Shown here: one piece after another, positions 1 to 5,341 of the stretch
Layout of the letters: every line of letters starts with the position of its first letter
How positions within the stretch are numbered: position 1 is the stretch's first letter
Source: Paludibacteraceae bacterium
GTDB lineage: Bacteria > Bacteroidota > Bacteroidia > Bacteroidales > Paludibacteraceae
DNA: 8,962 bases
Direction: 5' to 3'
NCBI GenBank assembly: GCA_016302585.1
Contig: JAEDNI010000055.1
Location: 1 to 8,962, forward strand
The notes under the pieces: model-generated
Databases searched by the model: none
What the model saw: only the letters and a program-made list of their open reading frames with translations
Told to the model about the DNA's origin: nothing
Program-made: the position numbers and the translations under genes

Positions 1-61
1 CCGTTTAGCGATCATATTTTAACTAATTTAAGTCAAATTTTTAACGAACTATTGATATTAT

Positions 62-69
62 TAAATTTG
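62..69 (+). promoter_or_regulatory. possible upstream promoter -7 element
   Basis: TAAATTTG matches the Bacteroidetes -7 consensus TAnnTTTG exactly. Twenty bases upstream, at 38-41, lies TTTT in place of the -33 TTTG. A start about 7 nt downstream would place the first hairpin of the array (83-106) at the very 5' end of the RNA. The -33 match is imperfect and AT-rich DNA yields chance hits, so this is a weak call. Confidence 0.3.
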
Positions 70-82
70 TCAAAAAAAAATC

Positions 83-106
83 AGCGGCGGCAGAGATGTC
101 GCCGCT
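83..106. terminator. intrinsic terminator-like hairpin, best in minus direction
   Basis: A 10-bp stem (AGCGGCGGCA / TGTCGCCGCT, one G-T wobble) closes a GAGA loop. On the plus strand TTTTT follows. On the minus strand the stem is followed by GA and then nine T, a better terminator tail. It could end a plus transcript from left of the window or a minus transcript made from the 100-300 region. It is also the first of five hairpins in a row. Confidence 0.6.
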
Positions 107-240
107 TTTTATGCCCGATGGCATCGGGCGGAAGGGACATAGAAACCGGCATTAGATGCCGGGATAATGGACGAAAAGGCCCGCATGAAATTGCGGGAAA
201 AGGACGAAGAAAGGCGACAACGGCCGCAAAAATGCGACCG
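83..240. ncRNA. array of five hairpins with GGAC linkers (candidate structured RNA)
   Basis: Five short stems follow one another: 83-92/97-106; 113-120/122-129 (GCCCGATG, effective loop must open a little); 146-152/156-162 (CCGGCAT, loop TAG); 180-185/192-197 (CCCGCA); 221-228/233-240 (CGGCCGCA with one C-A mismatch, loop AAAA). The three linkers between stems two and five are purine-rich on the plus strand and each has GGAC (135-138, 169-172, 202-205), 34 and 33 nt apart, mostly followed by GAA. The sequences differ while the architecture repeats, which suggests selection on structure. The strand is undecided: a promoter-like element lies at 62-69 (+), but the best terminator (83-106) serves the minus strand. 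No match to a known RNA family was recognised. Short reading frames across it have no protein-like character. Confidence 0.4.
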
Positions 241-305
241 AGATGCACGATGTAGTTGGCAAAAAGAAGAAAAAACACGAAAAAATGTATTTTCTTTAGA
301 AAATA

Positions 306-337
306 TTTGTGTATGTCAAAAAAATGTTGTACTTTTG
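306..337 (+). promoter_or_regulatory. promoter of the rpsF operon
   Basis: TTTG (306-309), a 20-bp spacer and TACTTTTG (330-337) fit the Bacteroidetes primary sigma factor consensus TTTG-N19-21-TAnnTTTG. Transcription would begin near 344, giving a leader of about 105 nt before the rpsF start at 451. The same -7 octamer occurs at the tRNA-Ser promoter in this window. Confidence 0.75.
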
Positions 338-378
338 CATGCTTTTTTTCGCGGAATGCGAGAGAATGTATAAGGAAA

Positions 379-418
379 CTAGGAAAACCTAGGGTGACCT
401 AGGTAAGACTAGGAAATA
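379..418 (+). promoter_or_regulatory. rpsF leader element: four 10-nt CTAGG repeats
   Basis: CTAGG recurs at 379, 389, 399 and 409, an exact 10-nt period (units ctaggaaaac, ctagggtgac, ctaggtaaga, ctaggaaata). As RNA the middle copies fold into a 7-bp stem, ACCTAGG 387-393 with CCTAGGT 398-404, capped by GUGA, a GNRA-type loop. The outer CTAGs (379-382, 409-412) can pair around a symmetric purine internal loop GAAA/AAGA. It lies wholly in the predicted leader, 33 nt before the S6 start codon. Autogenous control by a ribosomal protein is plausible, since S6:S18 leaders are known in many bacteria, but I cannot match this to the described S6:S18 motif. An operator for a DNA-binding protein is the alternative. 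Confidence 0.45.
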
Positions 419-450
419 GTATTAACAAATTAAAAAAAGTTTACTAAACA

Positions 451-801
451 ATGGTAAATCATTATGAAACTGCCTTCGTATTGACTCCCGTTTTGTCTGA
501 GCCGCAGACAAAGGAGGCAGTAGAAAAATTCGAGAATCTTCTCACGTCGAATGGCGGTACCATCCTGAACCGTGAGGAGTGGGGTTTGAAGCAACTTGCT
601 TACCCTATCCAAGGTAAAAATTCGGGTTTCTACTTCATTCTTCAGTTTGATGCAGAGCCCGCAGTAATCGCTACCCTCGAGACCGAGTTCCGTCGTGATG
701 AGCGTGTAATCCGCTTCCTGACGACCCGTCTTGACAAGTACGCATTTGAGTACGCCGAGAAGCGTCGTAACAAAGGTAAAAAAGTAGAAGAGGAGGCTTA
801 A
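451..801 (+). CDS. rpsF: 30S ribosomal protein S6
   Basis: Bacterial ribosomal protein S6, 116 aa, part of the 30S platform where it pairs with S18 on the central domain of 16S rRNA. The family pattern is clear: N-terminal strand MVNHYETAFVLTPVL, the central GLKQLAYPIQGKNSGFYFIL segment (about residues 46-65), and the ERVIRFLTTRLDK strand near residues 84-96. The Lys/Arg/Glu-rich tail ending in EEEA is normal. The ATG at 451 is preceded by an A-rich stretch with no Shine-Dalgarno, usual in Bacteroidota. It heads the operon, is driven by the promoter at 306-337, and its leader carries the CTAGG repeat element. rpsR follows after 2 nt, suggesting translational coupling of the two partner proteins. 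Confidence 0.97.
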   Translation: MVNHYETAFVLTPVLSEPQTKEAVEKFENLLTSNGGTILNREEWGLKQLAYPIQGKNSGFYFILQFDAEPAVIATLETEFRRDERVIRFLTTRLDKYAFEYAEKRRNKGKKVEEEA

Positions 802-803
802 TT

Positions 804-1070
804 ATGGCACAGAATGACGAAATTCGCTATCTGACTCCGCAAGGTTCGGATCAGAAGAAGAAAAAGTACTGCCGTTTCAAGAAGAGCGGAATCAAGTACA
901 TCGATTACAAAGATCCTGAGTTTTTGAAGAAGTTCCTGAACGAGCAAGGTAAGATTCTTCCTCGTCGTATCACGGGTACTTCGTTGAAGTTCCAACGCAA
1001 AGTTGCTCAGGCCGTTAAGAAAGCACGCCACTTGGCATTGCTGCCTTACGTAACCGACATGATGAAGTAA
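804..1070 (+). CDS. rpsR: 30S ribosomal protein S18
   Basis: Ribosomal protein S18, 88 aa, binds 16S rRNA as a heterodimer with S6. Diagnostic stretches are YCRFKKSGIKYIDYKD (about residues 22-37), LKKFLNEQGKILPRRITG (41-58) and the basic helix QRKVAQAVKKARHLALLPY (64-82). Length is normal for the phylum. The ATG lies 2 nt after the rpsF stop, so the pair is certainly co-transcribed. A 37-nt gap containing three and a half AGTTTAA heptads separates it from rplI. Confidence 0.97.
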   Translation: MAQNDEIRYLTPQGSDQKKKKYCRFKKSGIKYIDYKDPEFLKKFLNEQGKILPRRITGTSLKFQRKVAQAVKKARHLALLPYVTDMMK

Positions 1071-1074
1071 ACCC

Positions 1075-1099
1075 AGTTTAAAGTTTAAAGTTTAAAGTT
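1075..1099 (+). repeat. heptanucleotide tandem repeat, rpsR-rplI gap
   Basis: Three perfect copies of AGTTTAA (1075-1081, 1082-1088, 1089-1095) plus a partial AGTT fill most of the 37-nt gap before rplI. The unit contains the palindrome TTTAAA when tandem. A second array of the same unit lies just after rplI. It ends 8 nt before the rplI start codon. Confidence 0.9.
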
Positions 1100-1107
1100 G
1101 AGAGATT

Positions 1108-1551
1108 ATGGAAGTAATTTTGATTCAAGACCTGGCTAATCTGGGTTTCAAGAACGACATCGTAAAAGTACGTGACGGCTACGGACGCAACTACCTGTTG
1201 CCGCAGAAGATTGCTATCATTGCTAATGAGAGCAACAAGAAGCAGTTGGCAGAGAACCTGAAACAACAGGCTCACAAGGCTGCAAAATTGCTGGCAGACG
1301 CACAGGCATTGGAGGCTAAACTCGCAGAGACCGTAATCGAGGTTAAAGTAAAAGCCAACGAGGACGGAAAGATCTTCGGTACAGTAACCACCGCTGCTAT
1401 CTCGCAGGCACTGGCTGCCAACGAGATTACCATCGACAAGAAAGTGATTACGCTCGCTGAGCCGATTAAGGAGTTAGGTGAGTATACCGCACAGGCTCGT
1501 CTGCATCGTGAGGTAAAAGCTGACATCAAGTTGAATGTTGTAGCTGAGTAA
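1108..1551 (+). CDS. rplI: 50S ribosomal protein L9
   Basis: Ribosomal protein L9, 147 aa, a two-domain dumbbell that binds 23S rRNA near the L1 stalk. The N-terminal RNA-binding domain (residues 1 to about 50) shows the family signature MEVILIQDLANLGFKNDIVKVRDGYGRNYLLPQ. A long Lys/Ala-rich connecting helix (about 45-78) follows, then the C-terminal domain with DGKIFGTVTTAAISQAL (about 86-102). Full length. The start is preceded by GAGAG, a fair purine-rich ribosome site. The gene is flanked on both sides by AGTTTAA heptad arrays, whereas the rpsF-rpsR junction has none; co-transcription with rpsF-rpsR and rpmE is inferred from order and close spacing. Confidence 0.97.
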   Translation: MEVILIQDLANLGFKNDIVKVRDGYGRNYLLPQKIAIIANESNKKQLAENLKQQAHKAAKLLADAQALEAKLAETVIEVKVKANEDGKIFGTVTTAAISQALAANEITIDKKVITLAEPIKELGEYTAQARLHREVKADIKLNVVAE

Positions 1552-1555
1552 TTAA

Positions 1556-1583
1556 AGTTTAAAGTTTAACGTTTAAAGTTTAA
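1556..1583 (+). repeat. heptanucleotide tandem repeat, rplI-rpmE gap
   Basis: Four heptads of AGTTTAA lie at 1556-1562, 1563-1569, 1570-1576 (variant CGTTTAA) and 1577-1583, filling the gap between the rplI stop and the rpmE start at 1594. The unit is the same as in the rpsR-rplI gap. Confidence 0.9.
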
Positions 1584-1593
1584 AGAAAGACTT

Positions 1594-1848
1594 ATGAAAC
1601 AAGGAATTCATCCTGATAACTACCGCGTAGTAGTTTTCAAAGATATGTCTGACGGTACTCAGTTCTTCAGTCGCTCCACCGCAGCTACCAAGGACACGAT
1701 CGAGATTGATGGCGTTCAGTATCCGCTGATCAAGTTGGAGATCTCGAACACGAGTCACCCGTTCTACACCGGAAAGTCCAAACTGGTGGACACCGCAGGT
1801 CGTGTGGACAAGTTTATGTCTCGCTACGGCAATCGCACTCGCAAGTAA
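1594..1848 (+). CDS. rpmE: 50S ribosomal protein L31, type B
   Basis: Ribosomal protein L31 of the zinc-free B type (also called rpmE2), 84 aa. The family core is visible: MKQGIHPDNYRVVVFKDMSDG at the N-terminus, TIEIDGVQYPLIKLEISNTSHPFYTGK (about residues 35-61) and the C-terminal GRVDKFMSRYG. There is no cysteine at all, so the CxxC zinc ribbon of the A type is absent. L31 bridges the central protuberance to the 30S head. It follows the rplI heptad array and is the last gene before a strong terminator, so it looks like the end of the ribosomal operon. The B type is usually the constitutive form in Bacteroidota; zinc control cannot be judged here. Confidence 0.96.
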   Translation: MKQGIHPDNYRVVVFKDMSDGTQFFSRSTAATKDTIEIDGVQYPLIKLEISNTSHPFYTGKSKLVDTAGRVDKFMSRYGNRTRK

Positions 1849-1855
1849 TGCGGGC

Positions 1856-1893
1856 AACAACAAGGGCGGACGAGTGTGTCCGCCCTTATTGTT
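1856..1893 (+). terminator. intrinsic terminator of the ribosomal operon
   Basis: The arm 1856-1871 pairs with 1878-1893 over 16 positions with one C-A mismatch (1861/1888), including the GC core AAGGGCGGAC / GTCCGCCCTT, around a 6-nt loop (GAGTGT). ATTTTT follows. It lies 7 nt after the rpmE stop and 26 nt before the next start, so expression of pnuC needs readthrough or its own promoter. TATTTTTG at 1893-1900 fits the -7 element, but no TTTG lies 19-21 nt upstream. Confidence 0.88.
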
Positions 1894-1899
1894 ATTTTT

Positions 1900-1920
1900 G
1901 ATTTTAGATTTAGGATATTA
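1900..1920 (+). repeat. three GATTTNN heptads before pnuC
   Basis: GATTTTA (1900-1906), GATTTAG (1907-1913) and GATATTA (1914-1920) run into the start codon, whose A is the last base of the third unit. The consensus is shared with the six-unit array inside tatD (6769-6810). Confidence 0.6.
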
Positions 1921-2690
1921 TGGAAAACGCAAATCTTTGGAAGGCCTTAGGCCGTAATTTATTTCTTTCGATTGGCATGTTTGCAGCTATCTTCGGATTG
2001 CTGTGGTTGGCTGAGCAGTTTATTTTTGAACCCGGCACACTGCTTAAGTGGTCAGACGCCGCATGGTGCGTAGGCATTCCGGCTTCTATCATCGGCGTGA
2101 GTTACATCCTGACGATTCGCGACCCGCAGAACTATACGGGTTTTTATGCAGGTATCGTGATGTCGGCGTTGTTAGGTGTACAGTTTACGCTGCAGAAGAG
2201 TTACGACAGTACCTTCCTGTATTTCTTTGTGTTCATTCCGTTCCAGATGATGAGTATCTATAAATGGAGTCGGAAGAAAGACGACGGAGGTGCAAGTTTT
2301 GAGCCGAAGTTCCTGGATATCCCGCGTTTCTGGCTGTCGATCTTCATTGGTCTGGCTGTAACGGCAGGAGACTATCTGATTCAAACGATGATATTCCAGC
2401 ACAATGGTTTTACTGATAATATGGTAGTTAAGTTATGCAACGGATTGATGATCTCGTCTTCGTTCCTGGCGAACTATTGGTTGATTTATCGTAAGAACGA
2501 TTCGTGGCTGTACTGGTTTATCTATAGCGTAGCCGGAATAGTTCTCTTCATCTTCCTGGGTAATATCTTCTCGTTGGTACTCTTCTGCTTCTTCCTGGTG
2601 ATCAACTCGATGGCCGGCATAGCATGGATCAAGAATACGAAGCCGGAGTATTACTTCTGGGCAGCTCCGTTATTAGGTAAAAAGAAATGA
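1920..2690 (+). CDS. pnuC: PnuC-family nicotinamide riboside/vitamin precursor transporter
   Basis: A 256-aa integral membrane protein with about eight hydrophobic segments (roughly residues 14-36, 48-66, 72-90, 96-113, 137-157, 168-190, 196-214, 216-238). The C-terminal pattern NDSWLYWFIYSVAGIVLFIF, then a further helix ending AGIAWIK, and the central YDSTFLYFFVFIPFQMMSIYKW fit the PnuC family, which facilitates uptake of nicotinamide riboside (PnuC), thiamine (PnuT) or riboflavin (PnuX) across the inner membrane, driven by intracellular phosphorylation. The substrate cannot be settled: no kinase gene and no recognisable TPP or FMN riboswitch lies upstream, so PnuC is the default. It overlaps the following RluA gene by 4 nt (ATGA), indicating an operon and coupled translation. 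Confidence 0.75.
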   Translation: MENANLWKALGRNLFLSIGMFAAIFGLLWLAEQFIFEPGTLLKWSDAAWCVGIPASIIGVSYILTIRDPQNYTGFYAGIVMSALLGVQFTLQKSYDSTFLYFFVFIPFQMMSIYKWSRKKDDGGASFEPKFLDIPRFWLSIFIGLAVTAGDYLIQTMIFQHNGFTDNMVVKLCNGLMISSSFLANYWLIYRKNDSWLYWFIYSVAGIVLFIFLGNIFSLVLFCFFLVINSMAGIAWIKNTKPEYYFWAAPLLGKKK

Positions 2691-3661
2691 TTAAACGTAA
2701 ACAAGATACCGTTTTAAAAGTGGCCGAGGGAGGCCAGTTGATGGACTTCCTAATGGCCAAGATGGGCGGCATGGCCCGTTCATCGGTTAAGCAGCTATTA
2801 GGTCAGCGTCGCGTCAAGGTAGGTAATGCTATTCAGACGCGGCATGACTTCATGCTGAAGGCGGGTGATATCGTGACGGTTAGTTCCGGTCGGGGCAACA
2901 GTCAGTTGACTCATCCGAAGTTACGCATCGTATACGAAGACGATGACTTGATTGTTGTCAATAAGCAACCCGGTCTGCTGACAGTAGCGGCAACGCCAGG
3001 TAGCAGTGAAACGACAGCCTACTCCATCCTACGCGCGTACGTAAAAAAACAGAACGCGCGCGCGGGGATTTATGTAGTACATCGGCTGGACAGAGAGACA
3101 AGTGGTTTATTGGTCTTCGCGCGTTCGGAGGAGTTGCAGCATTATATGCGGCAGTACTGGCGTGAGTTAGTGACGGAGCGCACATATATTGCGTTAACGG
3201 AGGGTGTGCTGTCTCCGCGCGAAGGAAAGATAACGACCTGGTTAACGGAAGACAAACGGAATGCGGTGGTTTATTCGTCTCCTGTGGACGACGGAGGTGA
3301 TATCGCAATTACGAACTACAAGACGCTGAAGACCACAACAACCCCACCCCATCCCTCCCCTCAAGGGAGGGAATCCGGCAGCAGACACTTCTCCTCCCTT
3401 GAGGGGAGGTCGGGAGGGGTTACTTATTCCCTCGTCGAGCTCCATCTCGAAACCGGACGCACCAACCAGATCCGTGTTCACCTCGCCTCCAAAGGGTGTC
3501 CCGTAGTAGGTGATCGTAAATACGGACATGGCAATGAGAGCAGTCCGATAGACCGTCTCTGTCTGCATGCCAAAGTGCTGGCGTTCATTCACCCGGTGAC
3601 CGAGAAGACGATACGGTTCGAAAGTCCCGTTCCAAAAGAATTCAATCGCGTATTAGTATAA
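2687..3661 (+). CDS. RluA-family pseudouridine synthase with S4 domain
   Basis: RNA pseudouridine synthase, 324 aa, converting uridine to pseudouridine in rRNA (possibly tRNA). An N-terminal S4 RNA-binding domain spans about residues 14-66 (RSSVKQLLGQRRVKVGN). The catalytic domain has the RluA signature HRLDRETSG at 132-140 with the nucleophile Asp135, then RTYIAL (165-170), LETGRTNQIRVHL (254-266) and VVGDRKYG. The exact target uridine cannot be told, hence no symbol. Residues about 216-245 (Pro/Ser/Gly/Arg-rich) are encoded by a palindromic repeat inserted in frame between conserved strands, making the protein longer than close relatives would be. The start ATG overlaps the pnuC stop. A bidirectional terminator follows. 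Confidence 0.92.
   Translation: MIKRKQDTVLKVAEGGQLMDFLMAKMGGMARSSVKQLLGQRRVKVGNAIQTRHDFMLKAGDIVTVSSGRGNSQLTHPKLRIVYEDDDLIVVNKQPGLLTVAATPGSSETTAYSILRAYVKKQNARAGIYVVHRLDRETSGLLVFARSEELQHYMRQYWRELVTERTYIALTEGVLSPREGKITTWLTEDKRNAVVYSSPVDDGGDIAITNYKTLKTTTTPPHPSPQGRESGSRHFSSLEGRSGGVTYSLVELHLETGRTNQIRVHLASKGCPVVGDRKYGHGNESSPIDRLCLHAKVLAFIHPVTEKTIRFESPVPKEFNRVLV
3340..3422. repeat. REP-like palindromic element inside the RluA-family gene
   Basis: Two perfect 17-bp inverted arms, 3354-3370 (CCTCCCCTCAAGGGAGG) and 3393-3409, enclose a 22-nt spacer. Each arm is nearly palindromic itself (CCCTCCC 3353-3359 with GGGAGGG 3365-3371). Outer C-runs (ACCCCACCCC from 3341) and G-runs (GGGAGGGG to 3419) extend the symmetry. 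The C/G-run composition is unlike the surrounding gene. The element is read through in frame and adds roughly 28 residues to the pseudouridine synthase. Similar C/G-run palindromes are common dispersed repeats in Bacteroidota as far as I recall; no mobility gene is present here. Confidence 0.75.
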
Positions 3662-3665
3662 TAAA

Positions 3666-3689
3666 AAAGCCACCCGAAAGGATGGCTTT
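3666..3689. terminator. bidirectional terminator between convergent genes
   Basis: AAAGCCACCC pairs with GGATGGCTTT (one C-A mismatch) around a GAAA loop. The plus strand continues TTTAATTTTT. On the minus strand a run of six T follows the stem. It lies 5 nt after the RluA-family stop and 51 nt beyond the exbD stop at 3741, so it can end both transcripts. A second small hairpin, CCGGAT 3726-3731 with ATCCGG 3735-3740, abuts the exbD stop codon. Confidence 0.8.
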
Positions 3690-3740
3690 AATTTTTGTAA
3701 ACCGTCTCCGCAAGGCTAAGCGCCTCCGGATGCTATCCGG

Positions 3741-4211
3741 TTAGTAGCTTGTTCGCTGCGTTGCAGCGTAACTGATCTTCAATGCGTACGCGCGGCGGAG
3801 TTCCTGTTTGATGTCAGCTATGACACCCATCTTGGTCTCCTTGTCGGCCTTGATAGAGACAGTCATCATACCTTGGTCGGACTCTTTCATAGACGAACGC
3901 TCATTAATGATATATTCGCCAATCTCCTTTACCTCAGCGAACTGGTCGTTCAGCTGGATACGAGTCTCTGCTCCATATTGCTTACGAAACTCAGCAGTAG
4001 GAGTACCAACGTAGATATATCGCACAAGGGATTTATTCTCCAGCTTGGTGAGCTCGGTAGCCTGCGGGTTCTTGAACTGCACTTTATAGCTGACCTCTTT
4101 CATAGACGTAACGGACATGAAGAAGAAGAGCAGCATGAAGATAATATCAGGGAGAGACGACGTATTGAGCGCCGGCATCTCGCGTTTCTCATTTCTACGA
4201 ATCTTTGCCAT
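3741..4211 (-). CDS. exbD: ExbD/TolR-family biopolymer transport protein (second copy)
   Basis: ExbD/TolR-type protein, 156 aa from the ATG at 4211. It has a short basic cytoplasmic N-terminus (MAKIRRNEKREMP), one membrane helix (about residues 21-38, PDIIFMLLFFFMSVTSM) with the conserved proton-relay aspartate at Asp22, and a periplasmic domain. With an ExbB-type pentamer it forms a proton-driven motor energising TonB-like or Tol-like work at the envelope. The start was set at 4211 because it lies 1 nt after the preceding exbD stop and gives a standard N-terminus; a longer frame upstream would overlap that gene and is basic and non-family. It is the last gene of the four-gene operon. The two ExbDs differ clearly in their periplasmic parts, suggesting a mixed stator rather than a recent duplication. 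Confidence 0.9.
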   Translation of the reverse strand: MAKIRRNEKREMPALNTSSLPDIIFMLLFFFMSVTSMKEVSYKVQFKNPQATELTKLENKSLVRYIYVGTPTAEFRKQYGAETRIQLNDQFAEVKEIGEYIINERSSMKESDQGMMTVSIKADKETKMGVIADIKQELRRAYALKISYAATQRTSY

Positions 4212-4212
4212 A

Positions 4213-4791
4213 TCAATTACCGTAATTTTTAGGTTCAGCCTCGGAAATCTTCTGAGGATAGATCTTCTGGATCTGTTTCTGTTGATCCTCTTCGAGTTCG
4301 TTATAAGCCTTGTGGAAATACTTCTGCGCGCATTCTTCACGCAATTCATTATACGCAGCTACGAGTTCGTTCTGGACATCGAGGTATGCCTGATACTGGG
4401 TATCCACATCGTTTTGAACGGAGATGACGTGGTCCTTGGTATACTTAACGACACCAAAGGGAGCGCCGAAATCTTCTTCGTATACTTTGGGGAAATTGTC
4501 CGCATTATTTGCGTTCAAAATGAACTCTTTTGCTTTCTCTTTCAGTTGCTTCACATCCATCAACTGGCCTTGCACCATCAGTTGGTTAGCAGAGTTAATC
4601 TTCACTACCAATAGGTTGCGCTTGTTGATATCCTTATCCTCCACTTTCTGGTCTGGGGGAATCGGCGCAGGCAGACGGCGAGCCAGTCCTTGGTTCACAT
4701 CCATAGAGGTGGTCACCAAGAAGAAAATCAGCAACAGGAACGATATGTCGGCCATGGAGCTGGCATTAATCTGAGGGACTTTCTTTGCCAT
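4213..4791 (-). CDS. exbD: ExbD/TolR-family biopolymer transport protein (first copy, long)
   Basis: ExbD/TolR-type protein, 192 aa, longer than the usual 130-150. Its single membrane helix (about residues 14-30, ADISFLLLIFFLVTTSM) carries the conserved Asp15 in the SSMAD motif. A periplasmic region follows with an Arg/Pro-rich stretch RRLPAPIPPDQK (38-49), then a domain ending in a charged, probably helical tail (about 130-192, rich in Glu, Gln, Lys, Tyr) that accounts for the extra length. It starts 12 nt after the stop of the membrane-protein gene and its TGA is separated from the next ATG by a single T, so the genes are tightly coupled. It should pair with the upstream ExbB-like channel. 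The role of the extra tail is unknown; contact with the other ExbD or a periplasmic partner is an inference. Confidence 0.9.
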   Translation of the reverse strand: MAKKVPQINASSMADISFLLLIFFLVTTSMDVNQGLARRLPAPIPPDQKVEDKDINKRNLLVVKINSANQLMVQGQLMDVKQLKEKAKEFILNANNADNFPKVYEEDFGAPFGVVKYTKDHVISVQNDVDTQYQAYLDVQNELVAAYNELREECAQKYFHKAYNELEEDQQKQIQKIYPQKISEAEPKNYGN

Positions 4792-4803
4792 GATAGTTGT
4801 GAT

Positions 4804-5280
4804 TTACTTAAGTCTTTTAGTATGGATTACACCCCAAATCAGCGCTGCGATTGTAGCGGCGAAGAGGAAGTAGCAAGCATAGATAACGGCATCACTGAGT
4901 TGTGCCCAGAAACCTACGTTATCTGTACCTTCATAACCGATGATATCCACTTTATCCGGGCTACCCAAGAACCAGCAGATACAAGCGAGCAGGACGAAGC
5001 CGAGCACGACGCAGAGGGTCTTGATAGCTTTGCTGCGATCATTCTTCCAGTTGTTGACGAACTCTACAACGACTACACCAAGGGTAATCAGAACAACGAT
5101 ACCGAAGAGGATATAGTTCCATACGAGGAAGGCGTCTGTGAAACGAGGAACGTCCAGCACGTCTCCCGCAACCTCGTGTACACCTGCATTACCGCCGAAG
5201 TAGAACATCGCGATGAACACGATACCCAGCAGCATGAGGCTTAACAAGGTAATTTTAGGTAATAATTTATAGTTTTTCAT
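4804..5280 (-). CDS. four-helix membrane protein of the ExbB-ExbD operon
   Basis: Membrane protein of 158 aa with four predicted helices at about residues 10-28, 51-75, 87-106 and 128-151, joined by a periplasm-like loop (29-50) and a basic loop (76-86, NNWKNDRSKAI), ending in a short basic tail (HTKRLK). I recognise no named domain. Its fixed place between an ExbB-type and two ExbD-type genes, with 12 nt to the next gene and 61 nt after the previous one, suggests an accessory subunit of the same motor. ATG at 5280 was chosen; a TTG three codons upstream (5289) is an unlikely alternative. It is not a second ExbB: it lacks the conserved Pro/Gly-rich TM2 and the TT-containing TM3. Confidence 0.8.
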   Translation of the reverse strand: MKNYKLLPKITLLSLMLLGIVFIAMFYFGGNAGVHEVAGDVLDVPRFTDAFLVWNYILFGIVVLITLGVVVVEFVNNWKNDRSKAIKTLCVVLGFVLLACICWFLGSPDKVDIIGYEGTDNVGFWAQLSDAVIYACYFLFAATIAALIWGVIHTKRLK

Positions 5281-5341
5281 AATGCTCAAAAAATTAAAAA
5301 ATTAGTAAACAGCTAACAGCGCTGAGCGCCGGGCTTATTCA

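Noticed and set aside
167..373. Open frame encoding a Lys/Arg/Glu-rich 68-aa peptide upstream of rpsF
   Set aside because: It runs through the hairpin array and across the rpsF promoter, its composition follows the purine-rich linkers, and no family resemblance or ribosome site is visible.
379..418. CTAGG repeats as a CRISPR or iteron origin
   Set aside because: Only four 10-nt units, inside the rpsF leader, with no replication or cas gene nearby.
2958..3592. Minus-strand open frames opposite the RluA-family gene
   Set aside because: No family features; the plus-strand gene has all RluA motifs in the same interval.
4117..4614. Long plus-strand open frame (165 aa) opposite the two exbD genes
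   Set aside because: It is antisense to two well-supported ExbD genes and its hydrophobic character reflects the reverse complement of membrane-helix codons.
5290..5341. Possible attenuator between exbB and the membrane-protein gene (GC patch followed by T-rich stretch on the minus strand)
   Set aside because: The best stems are only 4 bp and compete with each other; too weak to call a terminator.
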